DNA of 36,227 nt from Granulicella sp. (GTDB lineage Bacteria > Acidobacteriota > Terriglobia > Terriglobales > Acidobacteriaceae), in contig JANYLK010000200.1 in NCBI GenBank assembly GCA_025357875.1, positions 1-36,227 on the forward strand, written 5' to 3'. Below the pieces are notes generated by a model, which saw nothing but the letters and a program-made list of their open reading frames with translations, ran no database searches and was not told the DNA's origin. The first letter of the stretch is position 1. Every line of letters begins with the position of its first letter. The position numbers and the translations under genes are program-made. Below, piece after piece: positions 35,262-36,227 of the stretch.

Positions 35262-35726
35262 ATGGCAAAAGGCGTCAACAAAGTTTTTCTTCTCGGCAAC
35301 GTCGGCAAAGATCCCGAAATCCGTTCCTCAGCCAGCGGGATGGCCATCGCCAGCTTTACGCTCGCCACCGCCGACCGTCAGAAAGACGCCCAAGGCAACT
35401 GGACCGATAAGACTGAATGGCATAACCTGGTCGCCTTTCAGCGCACTGCTGAGATTGTCCGCGACTATGTCAAAAAGGGCAGCCAAATCTTTGTTGAAGG
35501 CAAAATTCAGAGCCGTTCATGGGACGATAAGGAATCTGGACAAAAGCGCTACAAGACCGAGATTCTGGTGAATGAACTTTCGCTTCTGGGCAAGCCCGGA
35601 GGTGGCGGTGGTGAAGGTGGCGGCAGCTACTCGAAATCCTCCAGCACTCCGTATACGGCATCTACGCCGGCTGCTGCGCCCGACTACGCCGACCAGGGCA
35701 TCACCGACGACGATATCCCTTTTTAA
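35262..35726 (+). CDS. ssb: Single-stranded DNA-binding protein
   Basis: Binds ssDNA as a tetramer in replication, repair and recombination. The 154 residues contain an OB fold with KVFLLGNVGKDPEIRSSASG, ATADRQKDAQGNWTDKTEWH, IVRDYVKKGSQIFVEGKIQS, a Gly/Ser-rich linker (GGGGGEGGGSYSKSSS) and the acidic protein-interaction tip DDDIPF. The ATG at 35262 follows CGGAG at about 10 bases; the frame opens to 35124 upstream. It stands alone after the small membrane gene. No clear terminator lies in the 211 bases before the next gene, and I see nothing else there. Confidence 0.96.
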   Translation: MAKGVNKVFLLGNVGKDPEIRSSASGMAIASFTLATADRQKDAQGNWTDKTEWHNLVAFQRTAEIVRDYVKKGSQIFVEGKIQSRSWDDKESGQKRYKTEILVNELSLLGKPGGGGGEGGGSYSKSSSTPYTASTPAAAPDYADQGITDDDIPF

Positions 35727-35937
35727 GAGCTTTTATCAGTTGCGGAGTCTGCACCACAGTGAAGCCGATCGCCACCTAATTGAAGAATAAAATTAAGGCA
35801 ACGACCCGCGACGAGTTCACTTCGCAGAGTAAGCTTCACGGTATGAACCTGGAGCATTCTCGTTGTGGCGCTGAGGTTTGCTACGCAAAATCCGGTTGGG
35901 TTCGGACACGAGCCATTCTGACGGCGAGGAATTGCGT

Positions 35938-36227
35938 ATGAATAAGCCTAGTAGGATTCTTGCCAGCCGCCGCCGCTTTCTCAAGCAAACGGGATTTGCG
36001 GCCGCTGGATCTTTGCCCGTCCTGGGTTGGCTCGCCGGCGCCCAGACCCCTGCGGCGGGACCGCGAGCCACATCGTTACCGCAGTCCCCAATAAAGAACC
36101 GTGTCCCGCTTGCTCCGAATGCCTTCTATTGCCTTCCACTTGGCTCTATCCGGCCGACCGGTTGGCTGCACAGGCAGTTAGAGATTCAGGCAGCGGGCCT
36201 GGGCGGGCACCTTGATGAAACCTGGCC
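35938..36227 (+). CDS. Tat-exported GH127-like glycosidase, 5' part only
   Basis: The first 96 codons of a gene that runs off the right edge with no stop. The N-terminus has a twin-arginine export signal: SRRRFLKQTGF, then a hydrophobic stretch (AAAGSLPVLGWLAGA). After a Pro-rich spacer the mature protein begins with NAFYCLPLGSIRPTGWLHRQLEIQ and AAGLGGHLDETW. This closely resembles the opening of beta-L-arabinofuranosidase-like (GH127/DUF1680) proteins, which usually have about 650 residues or more. The ATG follows GCGAGGA at good spacing. Function is inferred from this N-terminal part only; the catalytic residues lie outside the window. Confidence 0.75.
   Translation, partial: MNKPSRILASRRRFLKQTGFAAAGSLPVLGWLAGAQTPAAGPRATSLPQSPIKNRVPLAPNAFYCLPLGSIRPTGWLHRQLEIQAAGLGGHLDETW

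Overview
The window is a continuous stretch of bacterial chromosome of fairly high GC. It carries about 28 protein genes, almost all housekeeping or envelope genes, and no rRNA, tRNA, CRISPR array, transposase or phage gene that I can see. The combination of a GTG/TTG-rich start set, a PEP-CTERM protein, an mraZ-led division cluster, a very long PASTA-tailed FtsI and the start of a Tat-exported GH127-like protein suggests an Acidobacteriota member of the Terriglobia type (Granulicella/Edaphobacter/Terriglobus-like). That placement rests on remembered family resemblance, not on a search.

Layout. 1-4.6 kb: acetyl-CoA synthetase (+), convergent with an orphan GAF/PAS histidine kinase (-). 4.7-9.7 kb: PEP-CTERM exported protein (-), a variant 1-deoxyxylulose-5-phosphate synthase (+), a SRPBCC protein (-), a secreted fasciclin-domain protein (-) with a clear terminator, and a DUF2127 membrane protein (+). 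9.9-17.5 kb: the first half of a dcw cluster, mraZ-rsmH-ftsL-ftsI-murE-murF, preceded by four 10-bp-spaced MraZ boxes. It stops after murF, where a structured intergenic segment ends in a terminator. 17.9-25.3 kb: farnesyl diphosphate synthase (-), beta-carbonic anhydrase (+), and a three-gene minus-strand unit: CPBP membrane protease, membrane-anchored Ntn-hydrolase of the penicillin acylase family, and a polytopic GT-C/PTPS-related membrane protein. 25.5-26.5 kb: a DHH-DHHA1 phosphoesterase (+). 26.5-26.9 kb: non-coding, with a terminator and a three-copy 26-bp tandem repeat. 26.9-30.9 kb: a minus-strand operon cdsA - unknown 4-TM protein - dxr - rseP. 31.1-35.7 kb: plus-strand cold-shock protein, PolX-PHP DNA polymerase, heme O synthase (ctaB), a DUF420 protein, a small two-TM protein and SSB. 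35.9 kb to the end: the 5' end of a Tat-exported GH127-like glycosidase running off the window.

How the genes fit together. Three themes recur. Isoprenoid supply and use: dxs, dxr, ispA and ctaB. Cell-wall and membrane construction: the mra/fts/mur genes, cdsA and rseP. Respiratory heme-copper oxidase maturation: ctaB and DUF420. I did not find a convincing new defence or mobile system. The most unusual items are the MraZ operator array, the Dxs with a changed thiamine-diphosphate motif, the FtsI with SSD in place of SSN, the CPBP/acylase/GT-C operon, the structured post-murF intergenic region and the 26-bp repeats.
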